Part shown: positions 32,034-39,597 of the stretch, in pieces | Numbering within the stretch: position 1 is the stretch's first letter | Layout of the letters: each line of letters starts with the position of its first letter | Virus record (IMG/VR): IMGVR_UViG_3300038441_000115 | Coordinates: 1-44,657 of that record | Reading direction: 5' to 3' (one strand) | DNA length: 44,657 nucleotides | From: a virus | Made by a program: the position numbers and the translations under genes | The notes under the pieces: model-generated | The model's input: only the letters and a program-made list of their open reading frames with translations | Databases searched by the model: none | Told to the model about the DNA's origin: nothing

Positions 32034-32235
32034 TGACAAATCCTGTCTTGTTCTTAGTGCGAGTAGCCAGATACGCTTCCAGCTTATTCTTTAGGAACGG
32101 AAGACTCTGCCATTCACCCTCAAGGAGCGGGGGGATGCCGCCCTTATCGAAGTTGACACTCCAAGTACCGAACCGAGGGTTCTTCTTGAAATGAGCTTTG
32201 TTACCGTTCTCTAGTTCAATAGTCTCTTGTGTCAT
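31975..32235 (-). CDS. Hypothetical small protein (86 aa)
   Basis: Overlaps tail tubular protein A by ATGA and the tail tubular B start by about 60 bases. One small beta domain (ELENGNKAHFKKNPRFGTWSV in two halves) and a basic C-terminus. No family recognised. Position between the two tail tubular genes suggests a tail-assembly role. Confidence 0.6.
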   Translation of the reverse strand: MTQETIELENGNKAHFKKNPRFGTWSVNFDKGGIPPLLEGEWQSLPFLKNKLEAYLATRTKNKTGFVNAKDSRNSRREQPLEGASD

Positions 32236-33014
32236 CGACGACCTCTTACGTTCCTACCGAAGTTCCATGTGTAATCCCAATGGACCCTGCCTGCGTCACC
32301 TGTCTGGGGAGACTTACGATGGGCGGAGGTCCAGCCCCGACGTGCTCGCTGCTCTGCCTTTGCGTTCTGGATCTGCTTGAGATCATTGAATGCAAGTGAT
32401 TTGGCTTCGTTGAACAACAGAGTGAAATGGCGAGGCTCTAGGTCCGGGGTGTAACTGTCTTCACGAAGGAACTGCGGAATGATCATCCCATAGCACTGCG
32501 TCTTATTGGCAACGATAGTGTGTTCACGATCCGCGACATAACTATCGAAGAAGACCGTACGGTCGTTTGTGACTGTGTAGTAGACCGGGTCGTTATCGTT
32601 ATACCCTCTGACGTCGAACGTCATGTCTCCGACTTTGTAGTCGTACTGGAAGACACGTTCGTCGGCCACATCCAGAGAGTTCATTCGATCAAAGAAATCA
32701 GTTCGTTCAATCGGATTGATCGTGCGATACTCACGTACGTTAGGATCATCCGAGATGTTGTACTTCAGCCATTCCATCTTAGCGACGTTATCTGGGAGAC
32801 GAAGTACGGTGGGTTTAGACGCATCCAGACTGGGATCCAGCTCAAAGAAATCCCAACTGTCTGGAAAGTCGATCTGTGAACAGATATCGTAGTAAGTCGT
32901 TTCAATGATGTCGACGACCTGCTGAGCTTCGACAGTGTCACCGATAGAGTTGATTTCATCACTTTCCATCGAGGACAGAATGAGCTGAGTCATCTTCAGC
33001 AGATTATATCTCAT
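32232..33014 (-). CDS. Tail tubular protein A (T7 gp11-like adaptor)
   Basis: 260 residues. The MRYNLLKMTQLILSSMESDE start with many acidic residues, VEAQQVVDIIETTYYDICSQ, LPDNVAKMEWLKYN and FNEAKSLAFNDLKQIQN follow the T7 gp11 pattern. It joins the portal to the nozzle. ATG at 33014 overlaps the holin stop (GTGATGA) and has AGGAAA upstream. Confidence 0.88.
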   Translation of the reverse strand: MRYNLLKMTQLILSSMESDEINSIGDTVEAQQVVDIIETTYYDICSQIDFPDSWDFFELDPSLDASKPTVLRLPDNVAKMEWLKYNISDDPNVREYRTINPIERTDFFDRMNSLDVADERVFQYDYKVGDMTFDVRGYNDNDPVYYTVTNDRTVFFDSYVADREHTIVANKTQCYGMIIPQFLREDSYTPDLEPRHFTLLFNEAKSLAFNDLKQIQNAKAEQRARRGWTSAHRKSPQTGDAGRVHWDYTWNFGRNVRGRR

Positions 33015-33193
33015 CACGGTTTCCTATAGAAATATCCAATGATTTGGACAAGGAGCCAGATAGCACCGAGAATCGGTACGATCAGACCAGCGAATTCGGA
33101 GACGTTTTGTAGCATGGACGCCCATATTGGTGATGTTACTGCAGCTACTGCAACTCCGTCTGTGACGCGGTCAGACAAATGATTGAATGGCAT
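33014..33193 (-). CDS. Small membrane protein, possible class II holin (59 aa)
   Basis: Starts MPFNHLSDRVTDGVAVAAVTS, has one clear membrane span (FAGLIVPILGAIWLLVQIIGYF in two parts) and a weaker hydrophobic stretch before it, and a short basic end (YRKP). Size and layout fit T7 gp17.5-like holins, and it lies in a lysis block next to the endolysin. The stop overlaps tail tubular protein A. Confidence 0.65.
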   Translation of the reverse strand: MPFNHLSDRVTDGVAVAAVTSPIWASMLQNVSEFAGLIVPILGAIWLLVQIIGYFYRKP

Positions 33194-33195
33194 GT

Positions 33196-33597
33196 TTACC
33201 TCTTCAGCATTCCGGTGACAGCCTTACTGCCATCGACGATAAAGAGAGCGGTCACGATATACATCGCCCACTGATCCATGGGAGAGGGTAGGTCACCCAT
33301 ACCCCAGGCCCACATCGGAAAGGCAGCCTGCCAACACACACTGCCGAAATACAGGCCGAGAGGGATGACGAAGAAAAGCTGGAACCACCACGTACGGCCG
33401 GTTAAGAGAGCAGCCTGGGCATTAATCCAAGTCTTTACGACGTCTGCCTTTGTTCGTTCCTTCTCGACTTCGTTGTCCATACCACGATCAATCGTAGCAA
33501 GGATTGAATCGAGACCACCACCAGTAAATACGCTGGCTACGCCTCGACCAAGCTTGAATAGGAACTCACCGGCGGACCAAATCCAACCGAGGTTCAT
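33196..33597 (-). CDS. Holin-like membrane protein (133 aa)
   Basis: An N-terminal amphipathic region, a charged middle (NEVEKERTKADVVKTWINAQ) and two membrane spans (WWFQLFFVIPLGLYFGSVCW; MYIVTALFIVDGSKAVTG). The middle and first span recall the 3-TM holin group of gene transfer agents. It overlaps the endolysin gene by ATGA. It probably forms the inner-membrane lesion or tunes the smaller holin. Confidence 0.6.
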   Translation of the reverse strand: MNLGWIWSAGEFLFKLGRGVASVFTGGGLDSILATIDRGMDNEVEKERTKADVVKTWINAQAALLTGRTWWFQLFFVIPLGLYFGSVCWQAAFPMWAWGMGDLPSPMDQWAMYIVTALFIVDGSKAVTGMLKR

Positions 33598-34229
33598 TTG
33601 TTACTCCCTTGGAACAGCCCGAAAATAGCCGTAGCAATGACGACTAGAATGGGCCCAAGAGCAGACCAGTTAAAGCCAGCCTTGGTTACTTCAGCAGCAG
33701 GTGCCACAGAGGCTAGCTGGAGAGAGAATTCTCGCACTTCAGAGACTCGTCGAGTCCATCCCTTGCCAAAAGTAGGAAAGGTTGCTCGACCTTTAAGAAA
33801 CGTCAAACGATCATCATTAAATCGATTGATAAATGTCTTGACGTCCTTGATCTTTCGAACAGCCTCAAGAGTGTTGGGACCGATAACACCGTCTGCAGTT
33901 ACTCCTAAGAGATTCTGGAGTAGTTTGATCGAGCGATCCGGACCAGAGTTGACAGCGTAATCAAGGACACTAAAATCCAGACCAGAAGGAAGATCGTCAA
34001 ATTTCACCTTCTTGGCGTAATTCTCGTAGTAAATCTTCTGAGCCTCGTCTTTCTTAAGAGACTTGACTTCAGACTTGGGCAGTTCAAGGGTTTCTAGCCC
34101 CCGCCACCTCGCGAGTGTCGCTCTCGTGATGCCCATGTTAGTAGCACCACCAGGGTCACTAGGATGGTCCACATAGCCGCCTTCATGTTTGAAGACCTCC
34201 TCGATAGCCGAGTCGTAGTTTGATTTCAT
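33594..34229 (-). CDS. GH108-type endolysin with C-terminal membrane segment
   Basis: 211 residues. The glycoside hydrolase 108 signature is HEGGYVDHPSDPGGATNMGI (catalytic Glu16), followed by FSVLDYAVNSGP and a peptidoglycan-binding domain (LLGVTADGVIGPNTLEAV). The C-terminus has a membrane span (ALGPILVVIATAIFGLFQG). It cuts glycan strands. The C-terminal anchor means it is probably held on the membrane rather than free in the cytoplasm. Start: AAGG eight bases before the ATG. Confidence 0.9.
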   Translation of the reverse strand: MKSNYDSAIEEVFKHEGGYVDHPSDPGGATNMGITRATLARWRGLETLELPKSEVKSLKKDEAQKIYYENYAKKVKFDDLPSGLDFSVLDYAVNSGPDRSIKLLQNLLGVTADGVIGPNTLEAVRKIKDVKTFINRFNDDRLTFLKGRATFPTFGKGWTRRVSEVREFSLQLASVAPAAEVTKAGFNWSALGPILVVIATAIFGLFQGSNK

Positions 34230-34305
34230 ATCGCAAACCTTAGGTCATTGACAGCTCTGCGAGGAGCTACTCCGGGACCCGAACAGCCCCGGAGATCTTT
34301 TGTTG
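34230..34305 (-). other. Gap with a 7-bp GC-rich hairpin
   Basis: CTCCGGG (34270-34276) pairs with CCCGGAG (34288-34294). The U-rich tail (ATCTTTTGTTG) is on the plus-strand side, so on the late transcript it would act as a pause, processing or partial attenuation site before the lysis genes rather than a classic terminator. Confidence 0.5.
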
Positions 34306-34578
34306 TTAGTTAGTGGGCTCTTCAGGCCAAGTAGGTTCACCAGGTTCATAAGTACCCGGAAGATCCCGTAGGGCTTGCCTATACGTTGCCCAAGCTTCTG
34401 TATTAACAGGGGCGTCGGAAAGCTGGGTCCAGTCAGACTCAGCAAGAAGACGATTGCGCTTCTGACGATGCGCATCCCAAGGATTTACGACAATCCGAGA
34501 GGCCTCCCATTCGGAAACCTCCTCGTGTGTCATTTCGACTTCTTTAACTCCGTCTGGGCCTACAACGAGTTTAATCAT
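34306..34578 (-). CDS. Tail fibre assembly chaperone-like protein
   Basis: 90 residues. RQKRNRLLAESDWTQLSDAP followed by WATYRQALRDLPGTY is the common signature of small phage tail assembly chaperones (Phage_tail_APC type). It lies directly after the tail fibre gene with a four-base overlap, the usual place. It probably helps fibre folding or trimerisation. Confidence 0.8.
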   Translation of the reverse strand: MIKLVVGPDGVKEVEMTHEEVSEWEASRIVVNPWDAHRQKRNRLLAESDWTQLSDAPVNTEAWATYRQALRDLPGTYEPGEPTWPEEPTN

Positions 34579-36191
34579 CCTCGCTTTCCTTCCAATGTAA
34601 AGCGACTACCAACACCAATATTGCCCGTATTGCAGATCAGGCGCAGCATGTTGCGTGCAACGTTTGTATTGTGGTAGCCCGCCCGCATGCTCTGTTGCCC
34701 ATCGGACGCCGAACTCAAAGACCCTGATTGCGCTTGGTATCGTGCGGGCGCGGCTTTATTGAAATTAAAGAAGTGGGCGGCAATTGAGGCAACTTGCAAA
34801 GAACTTGCGTTACCAACAAGGTTTGTTAGAAATCCTTTTGTTGACGTTGTAATATTCGCCACTGTGGTGGAATTTGTTATTGCGAAGGCATGGTTTCCGT
34901 AATTGCTGCCTGTGTCTGGCGTACCTGCCCCAAGCTGAAACCCCAAAACGTCATCAGACGATACAGGTGCAAACCAAGCCGTGAGCCGAAGTTCAGAATA
35001 CGCCGACAGCGACGTAAAATCAATAAAGGCCGTAGATGTGGTGACTACAATCTCGGGTCCAATCTGCTCCCAAACCTGAAGAGTGTTCTTCAGGACGTTG
35101 ACCTTTGTTGCACCGGAGTAAGCCTGTGCGCTCTGGTCAACATCCTTACGAATCACTCCAGAAGTCAGGATCTGTTCGATTTCTACGAGGTCAACATCGG
35201 CTTCGTTGATAAAGGCATCATAAGCCTTGATAACAAACTTACCGATAGCTGCTTTGACACGGGTTTCCGAAGCATTAAAGCGACCAGTAGTACCCGTCGC
35301 CTGGGTATACATACCAGAAGGCAGCGGATTAGTGCCCGTATTACCGACACTACCCGGCGCAATGATTGTACCACCAGCAGCAGCACCAACAGCACTTTGT
35401 TCGTGGGTATGATTTTGAATGGCGTCTTCCTGCGTAGCCCCGGAGGAGCCCGCAAGGGAGCCTGCATGGCGCAGAACACGGTCGCGATAGTCAGGAAGAG
35501 TCGTAGTCCCCAAGAACGTAAACAGATCTGGATAAACTAGAGCGTCAAACGTGCCGCCTTCACAGACAAGATAACCACCTGGTACTGCACCAGTCGGAGA
35601 GAAGAAGACAAGGCCGATTGGAACGGATCCAGAAGAATCACCCTGTGGGCCTTGAGGACCGGTAGGACCAGCAGGACCGGTAGGGCCCGGATCACCTTGA
35701 ACACCCTGAATACCTTGTGGACCCGGAGGACCTTGGATAGAGCCGGCATCAACCCATTCAGTATTTACAGAGTCCCAGACCCAAAGATTGCCATCGATAA
35801 GCCAGGCATCATCTGGGGAGTCAGGTAGAGCAGGAAGTTCCGATGGATCGTTGAGCTCACCCTTGATAATCAGACCAACGCTGCCCTGCGGACCCATCGG
35901 TCCAGTAGGACCCTGAGGACCGGTAGGACCAACTGGACCAGTAGCACCCGGAGGACCCGGCTGAACGTCTTGAAGACGGGCTAGATCGGAGGGAGCGAAA
36001 GGAGCTGGATTATTGATGACACGATTAAAATTCATGTCCAGAGTGTTCTGCATCTGATTGGGTGCGAAACCGTTACGGCTAAGCGTATTTTCAAATGCAG
36101 TCTGGATGGCAGCGAAGTTAGCATTAATCGTGGCGACAGCCGACGTCTTGTTATCCAATGACGCCAGTGTAGAGATATTAACCTTAGGCAT
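34575..36191 (-). CDS. Tail fibre with collagen-like repeats and tail-collar domain
   Basis: 538 residues from the ATG at 36191. An N-terminal attachment region; two Gly-X-Y collagen-like stretches (GPPGATGPVGPTGPQG and GPPGPQGIQGVQGD begin them) separated by a small WLIDGNLWVWD domain; then a phage tail-collar domain (VPIGLVFFSPTGAVPGGYLV, LPDYRDRVLRHAG) with QNHTHE; and a 190-residue C-terminal domain, presumably receptor-binding. The last domain uses more AAA, ACA and GCG codons than its surroundings, as if exchanged from another phage. Confidence 0.88.
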   Translation of the reverse strand: MPKVNISTLASLDNKTSAVATINANFAAIQTAFENTLSRNGFAPNQMQNTLDMNFNRVINNPAPFAPSDLARLQDVQPGPPGATGPVGPTGPQGPTGPMGPQGSVGLIIKGELNDPSELPALPDSPDDAWLIDGNLWVWDSVNTEWVDAGSIQGPPGPQGIQGVQGDPGPTGPAGPTGPQGPQGDSSGSVPIGLVFFSPTGAVPGGYLVCEGGTFDALVYPDLFTFLGTTTLPDYRDRVLRHAGSLAGSSGATQEDAIQNHTHEQSAVGAAAGGTIIAPGSVGNTGTNPLPSGMYTQATGTTGRFNASETRVKAAIGKFVIKAYDAFINEADVDLVEIEQILTSGVIRKDVDQSAQAYSGATKVNVLKNTLQVWEQIGPEIVVTTSTAFIDFTSLSAYSELRLTAWFAPVSSDDVLGFQLGAGTPDTGSNYGNHAFAITNSTTVANITTSTKGFLTNLVGNASSLQVASIAAHFFNFNKAAPARYQAQSGSLSSASDGQQSMRAGYHNTNVARNMLRLICNTGNIGVGSRFTLEGKRG

Positions 36192-36723
36192 TGAACACAC
36201 CGTTAATTGTGACGTACAGCGGTTGGGCCGTAGTCGATGCACCGTCTGTCGCTACTTCCATCCAAGTCGGGCCAGTCAGATTGTTATTGCTGGTCGCAGT
36301 GAATGTAAACGTAGTTCCTTTGGCTGAGCCAGCCTGAACGATATTGACGTTTGCTCCCATTGAGGAGCCAGCAGCATTCTTGACAGAGACGACAGAGTTA
36401 GCTACTGTGATTGCGCCACCGAGAGTAAAAGCGCCCCCAATGATTCGACAATTCGTCGGAATGGCGAACAACAGACTCGATGCCGTGGATACGTCAGTGA
36501 TGACTCCAGTAAGAACAAAGGGGGTCGGCAGGAGCAAAGTACCCGCTTGGGCATCGCTCCGTAGGACCCCCTCGATCTCAGTCATATTCAGACTGTTCGA
36601 CGACAAAATCGTCCAAGCACCGGAACCGCCACCATTAGCACGGTATACTGTGTTATTGGCAGCCGTGCTGACACCTTTCGGCTCATGGATATTCGGATCA
36701 GTGATTGTGACGTGCTCGACCAT
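36184..36723 (-). CDS. Virion-associated beta-rich protein (179 aa)
   Basis: MVEHVTITDPNIHEPKGVST is a start seen in small phage structural proteins placed between capsid and fibre genes; the rest is Ser/Thr/Ala/Val-rich beta sequence with no Cys. Probably a decoration or fibre-base protein. It overlaps the fibre gene by eight bases. Confidence 0.6.
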   Translation of the reverse strand: MVEHVTITDPNIHEPKGVSTAANNTVYRANGGGSGAWTILSSNSLNMTEIEGVLRSDAQAGTLLLPTPFVLTGVITDVSTASSLLFAIPTNCRIIGGAFTLGGAITVANSVVSVKNAAGSSMGANVNIVQAGSAKGTTFTFTATSNNNLTGPTWMEVATDGASTTAQPLYVTINGVFNA

Positions 36724-36724
36724 T

Positions 36725-37012
36725 TTATGCCTTCAGTGCAGCGATAAGAGCGTTGAGCTTGGTAGACAGTTCTGTCACCGCAGCCTTAAGAGCAGTGATG
36801 GCAGTGTTAGTAGACGCCAGCGAAGCCGCTGACGTATCAGTAGAGGCGGCAGTAGCAGCAGCAACGACACCAATCGTACCGTCAGCAGCAGCACCACCAG
36901 AGTTATCTGTCAGTGCAGTAATAGCAGTAACAGCCGGATTATCTACCGAGCCCTGGAAGCCGTCAGCCTTGACGACGTTACCAGAGAGATCTAGAATCTG
37001 GGGTTTAGCCAT
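36725..37012 (-). CDS. Head fibre-like / decoration protein (95 aa)
   Basis: An N-terminal strand region (PQILDLSGNVVKADGFQGS), the AxTALTDNSGGAAADGTIG motif, and a C-terminal Ala-rich coiled coil (ALKAAVTELSTKLNALIAALKA in two halves). This matches small trimeric head fibre proteins (Phage_fiber_2 type). Confidence 0.65.
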   Translation of the reverse strand: MAKPQILDLSGNVVKADGFQGSVDNPAVTAITALTDNSGGAAADGTIGVVAAATAASTDTSAASLASTNTAITALKAAVTELSTKLNALIAALKA

Positions 37013-37034
37013 ATCAGTTCCTTTAAGGTTAGAA

Positions 37035-37089
37035 TAGGGGAGGCAAGGGGCACCTCAGCGCCACACCTTCCGACGGGTCGCCTCCCCTA
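37035..37089 (-). promoter_or_regulatory. Perfect 10-bp inverted repeat with 35-base loop
   Basis: TAGGGGAGGC (37035-37044) and GCCTCCCCTA (37080-37089) lie in a 108-base gap between two head genes. The minus-strand tail lacks a U-run, so this is probably an mRNA stability or processing element, or a leaky terminator that steps down expression after the capsid genes. Confidence 0.6.
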
Positions 37090-37120
37090 AACTGTAGCCC
37101 TAGCTTACGCTAGTGAGCTT

Positions 37121-37612
37121 TTAGGCCTTCGACCAGACCAGAGTATCGGTTTCGACCTTCGGGATCAGGAAGAAGACCTTGAGAGTCGACTTACCGGCCG
37201 AATAGTCACCGACGGTAGTAAGGTTGAGATACTTCGAATTCGCGAGTTCGACAGCACCAGCATCGAGCTTAGTGACCGAACCGGCACCATTCAGAGTTGC
37301 CGTAGTGATGGCACCAGAGATGGTGACGGAATTAGATGTACCGTCCTTATCTACGGCAGTAATAGCGACGCTAGTACCACCTGCAAAATCCACGCTAGGA
37401 GACGTCAGCCCCCAAGCAGAGATCTGTGCGCCCTCGGGGAGAGAGTACTCATCGAAGAAGATGGAGGCACCAGTCGGGAGATAGTCTGCATCCAGAACAA
37501 TCTCGACATAGCGCTCATCTGCATCCGTAGTGTACTCGGCCACGCGAGCGGGGACGCCTTCGTCTGCGCCAAACTTGACGCGAAGACCGTCAGCATTAGT
37601 CCAAATAGCCAT
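37121..37612 (-). CDS. Head decoration-like protein (163 aa)
   Basis: A beta-rich protein without Cys placed directly after the major capsid gene. VKFGADEGVPARVAEY and an Ig-like stretch (GGTSVAITAVDKDGTSNSV) suggest a capsid-surface or stabilising protein. Family not certain. Confidence 0.6.
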   Translation of the reverse strand: MAIWTNADGLRVKFGADEGVPARVAEYTTDADERYVEIVLDADYLPTGASIFFDEYSLPEGAQISAWGLTSPSVDFAGGTSVAITAVDKDGTSNSVTISGAITTATLNGAGSVTKLDAGAVELANSKYLNLTTVGDYSAGKSTLKVFFLIPKVETDTLVWSKA

Positions 37613-37634
37613 TATATGGTTCCTTCCTTATGGC

Positions 37635-38600
37635 TTACGAGTAGGTCGGAGCCGGAATGGTGTTATCAGTGATAACAGTCACGAGGTTCTCCGGACGGAA
37701 GAGGTCAAGACCATAGCGGGCGGTCGTGACGTATTCTTCGCGCTGAAGATCCTTGTTATATTCCGAGTCAACCTTCGGAGCCTGTCGGATTGCACCGACG
37801 AACGGCTGAGCACCCGGAGCTGCGGAGAAGAAGAGGTTCGCTACACCATTCGTGACAGCCTGGCCGCCACCCGGAATGGTTTCAGAGATACCCTGCTTCA
37901 GGTTCTGCGAGACGTAGACGTCAAAGCCGTAGACGTTAACGCGGAACTGCATACCGGTACCGATACCATCGTTGATGATACCTTCCCACTGCGGGTTGTT
38001 GATGACGTTGGTGATGTTGGCCAGCGTATTGAAAGTGAATTCAACCGAGGGGTCAACGATAGCAACGAGGTTAGTCAGGGGAACGTTAGCGACCTGCAGA
38101 GCCAGACGGGCGCGAGCAAAGTCTTCGACCGAGATCGAGTTGCTAGGGCCAGTGCCGACAAAGCGGTGTGCTACGCCATTGATCGTGTTATACGAACCAG
38201 TCGTCTGACGATCAGGACCGATACGAAGAGCATCGAGTTCCATGCGCTTCATGATCGCACGGTGTTCCTTCGGGACGAAGGACGAAACAAGCTGGTTCAT
38301 ATAGAACGAGTCCTGCTTCATCTTGTTCGTGATGTAGTGACCCGACTGGATGTACTCAGTGATCCGGAACAGGAACTCACCGGTATCGAGCTGGGTGTAC
38401 GTCACGGCCTGGCCTTCTTCGTAGTCCTGTGCTTCGGCCTGACCGATAGACGGGATATGGAAGAGGTCGCCATCAGGGAAACCATCGAGCCAATCGATGT
38501 AGCGAAGACCGAAGAGTTCGTCTTCAAAGACCTCCTTGAGCTGGGAGCTCCAGAGATCCGACCGAATCAGATGTTCGGTATTAGTAGTCATATGTGCCAA
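37635..38600 (-). CDS. Major capsid protein (HK97 fold)
   Basis: 321 residues, no paralogue. Begins with an N-arm (TTNTEHLIRSDLWSSQLKEV), then E-loop and spine-like segments (RITEYIQSGHYITNKMKQDS) and the P/A-domain region (VAIVDPSVEFTF, GFDVYVSQNL). Placed after portal and scaffold as in T7. TTG at 38600 has AAAGGG eight bases upstream; ATG at 38591 is the conventional alternative. Confidence 0.88.
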   Translation of the reverse strand: MAHMTTNTEHLIRSDLWSSQLKEVFEDELFGLRYIDWLDGFPDGDLFHIPSIGQAEAQDYEEGQAVTYTQLDTGEFLFRITEYIQSGHYITNKMKQDSFYMNQLVSSFVPKEHRAIMKRMELDALRIGPDRQTTGSYNTINGVAHRFVGTGPSNSISVEDFARARLALQVANVPLTNLVAIVDPSVEFTFNTLANITNVINNPQWEGIINDGIGTGMQFRVNVYGFDVYVSQNLKQGISETIPGGGQAVTNGVANLFFSAAPGAQPFVGAIRQAPKVDSEYNKDLQREEYVTTARYGLDLFRPENLVTVITDNTIPAPTYS

Positions 38601-38620
38601 TTAAGGTACCCTTTGTTTTT

Positions 38621-38635
38621 GTCACCTTGAGTGAC
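38621..38635 (-). promoter_or_regulatory. Small hairpin between scaffold and capsid genes
   Basis: GTCAC-CTTGA-GTGAC, a 5-bp perfect stem immediately before the scaffold stop codon, at the head of the capsid leader. Possibly a processing or translation-control hairpin; too small to be sure. Confidence 0.3.
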
Positions 38636-39337
38636 TTATTCGTAGAACTTCGAACCCTGTTCCATCGCATTGCGGTAGAGCTCAGCCTGGACCTTCTTGG
38701 AGAAGTACAACTTCTGGTCGGTCCGACGGAGTTCCTGGTAGTACTTGTTGTTCTTCACGCCAGAGGGAAGGCCACCACGAGCAGGATCCAGACCAGAGGT
38801 CGGGGGTGCTAGAGGGCGACGATCATCCTTGGGCTTGACAGAGTCAACAAGCTGTAGGAATGCAGTAGGAGACTGGGCAGCAAGTCCATCAAGGAATTTA
38901 GTGTTGACAGACAGAGATTCCGCAACACTAGTGAGAGCGGAAACGTAATCACCACCGAACCGTTCCTTCAGACCTGCCTTTGCCTTTTCCATATTGACTG
39001 CAGTCTGCTCAGCAGATCGAGTCTTGGCAAGTTCCTGAGCCACAAGGGCGGAGATATCGGGGGTGTTTTTATTGAGATCTGCTTCCGCCGGCGGGTTACC
39101 GGGTGTCGGCTGGATCGGGGTCTTCGGACTCGAGAGAATCTTGTCGGATAGCTCTTCGAGGGTCAGCCGCGTACGGAGTTCTGCACGGGCTTCTTCGGCT
39201 TCCTTTTCGAGACGCTGAATATAAGCGTCCTTTTCAAGTACGGCCTTTGCTACAGCATCGGGGTCACGATACTTCTTTCCTTCGCCGATAAGGTCTTCGA
39301 GCTTAGGAGAATTCTGGTTGTCGTCAATGAGAGACAT
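38636..39337 (-). CDS. Capsid scaffolding protein
   Basis: 233 residues from ATG 39337 (AGGG six bases upstream). Highly charged and helical: KYRDPDAVAKAVLEKDAYIQ and RLEKEAEEARAELRTRL form a coiled coil; a Pro-rich linker follows; the C-terminus is basic and helical (QKLYFSKKVQAELYRNAMEQ). This is typical of scaffolding proteins, and its place between portal and capsid matches T7 gp9. Confidence 0.85.
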   Translation of the reverse strand: MSLIDDNQNSPKLEDLIGEGKKYRDPDAVAKAVLEKDAYIQRLEKEAEEARAELRTRLTLEELSDKILSSPKTPIQPTPGNPPAEADLNKNTPDISALVAQELAKTRSAEQTAVNMEKAKAGLKERFGGDYVSALTSVAESLSVNTKFLDGLAAQSPTAFLQLVDSVKPKDDRRPLAPPTSGLDPARGGLPSGVKNNKYYQELRRTDQKLYFSKKVQAELYRNAMEQGSKFYE

Positions 39338-39339
39338 GG

Positions 39340-39597
39340 TCATCCCTGAGTAAATTGAAGGAGTTGTAGGAGCTTGGTCAGCTCGTGACGTCTCCCGTTC
39401 TGATGCGACTGGCGGTATGGATAACCACTGTCGTAATTCTGGGGATCGATCTCTTCCCTAGTTAGGGAGGCTTCTCGTTCCTGAAGGATGTCGTAAAGAC
39501 GTCCTAGGACTTGCCGGGAAGACAGAAGAAGTTGTCGAAACTCCTCCTGCTCCTTTTCCGGTAGATGTTTAGTCCATTCTAAAGAGGGCTTGGCCAC
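39340..39597 (-). CDS. Hypothetical protein (85 aa) between portal and scaffold
   Basis: Helical and charged (EKEQEEFRQLLLSSRQVLGR; LYDILQEREASLTREE), with His/Arg/Gln-rich sequence near the end. Shares one base with the portal stop. Possibly a small head-assembly protein; no family recognised. Confidence 0.6.
   Translation of the reverse strand: MAKPSLEWTKHLPEKEQEEFRQLLLSSRQVLGRLYDILQEREASLTREEIDPQNYDSGYPYRQSHQNGRRHELTKLLQLLQFTQG

Noticed and set aside
35640-35960. Short-period repeat considered as a CRISPR or tandem repeat
   Set aside because: The periodicity is Gly-X-Y coding repetition of the fibre's collagen-like segments, not repeats with spacers.
37530-38630. Long plus-strand frame (366 codons) opposite the capsid genes
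   Set aside because: It is antisense to the major capsid and decoration genes, has no family resemblance and an Arg/Val/Asp-rich composition typical of reverse-strand readings.
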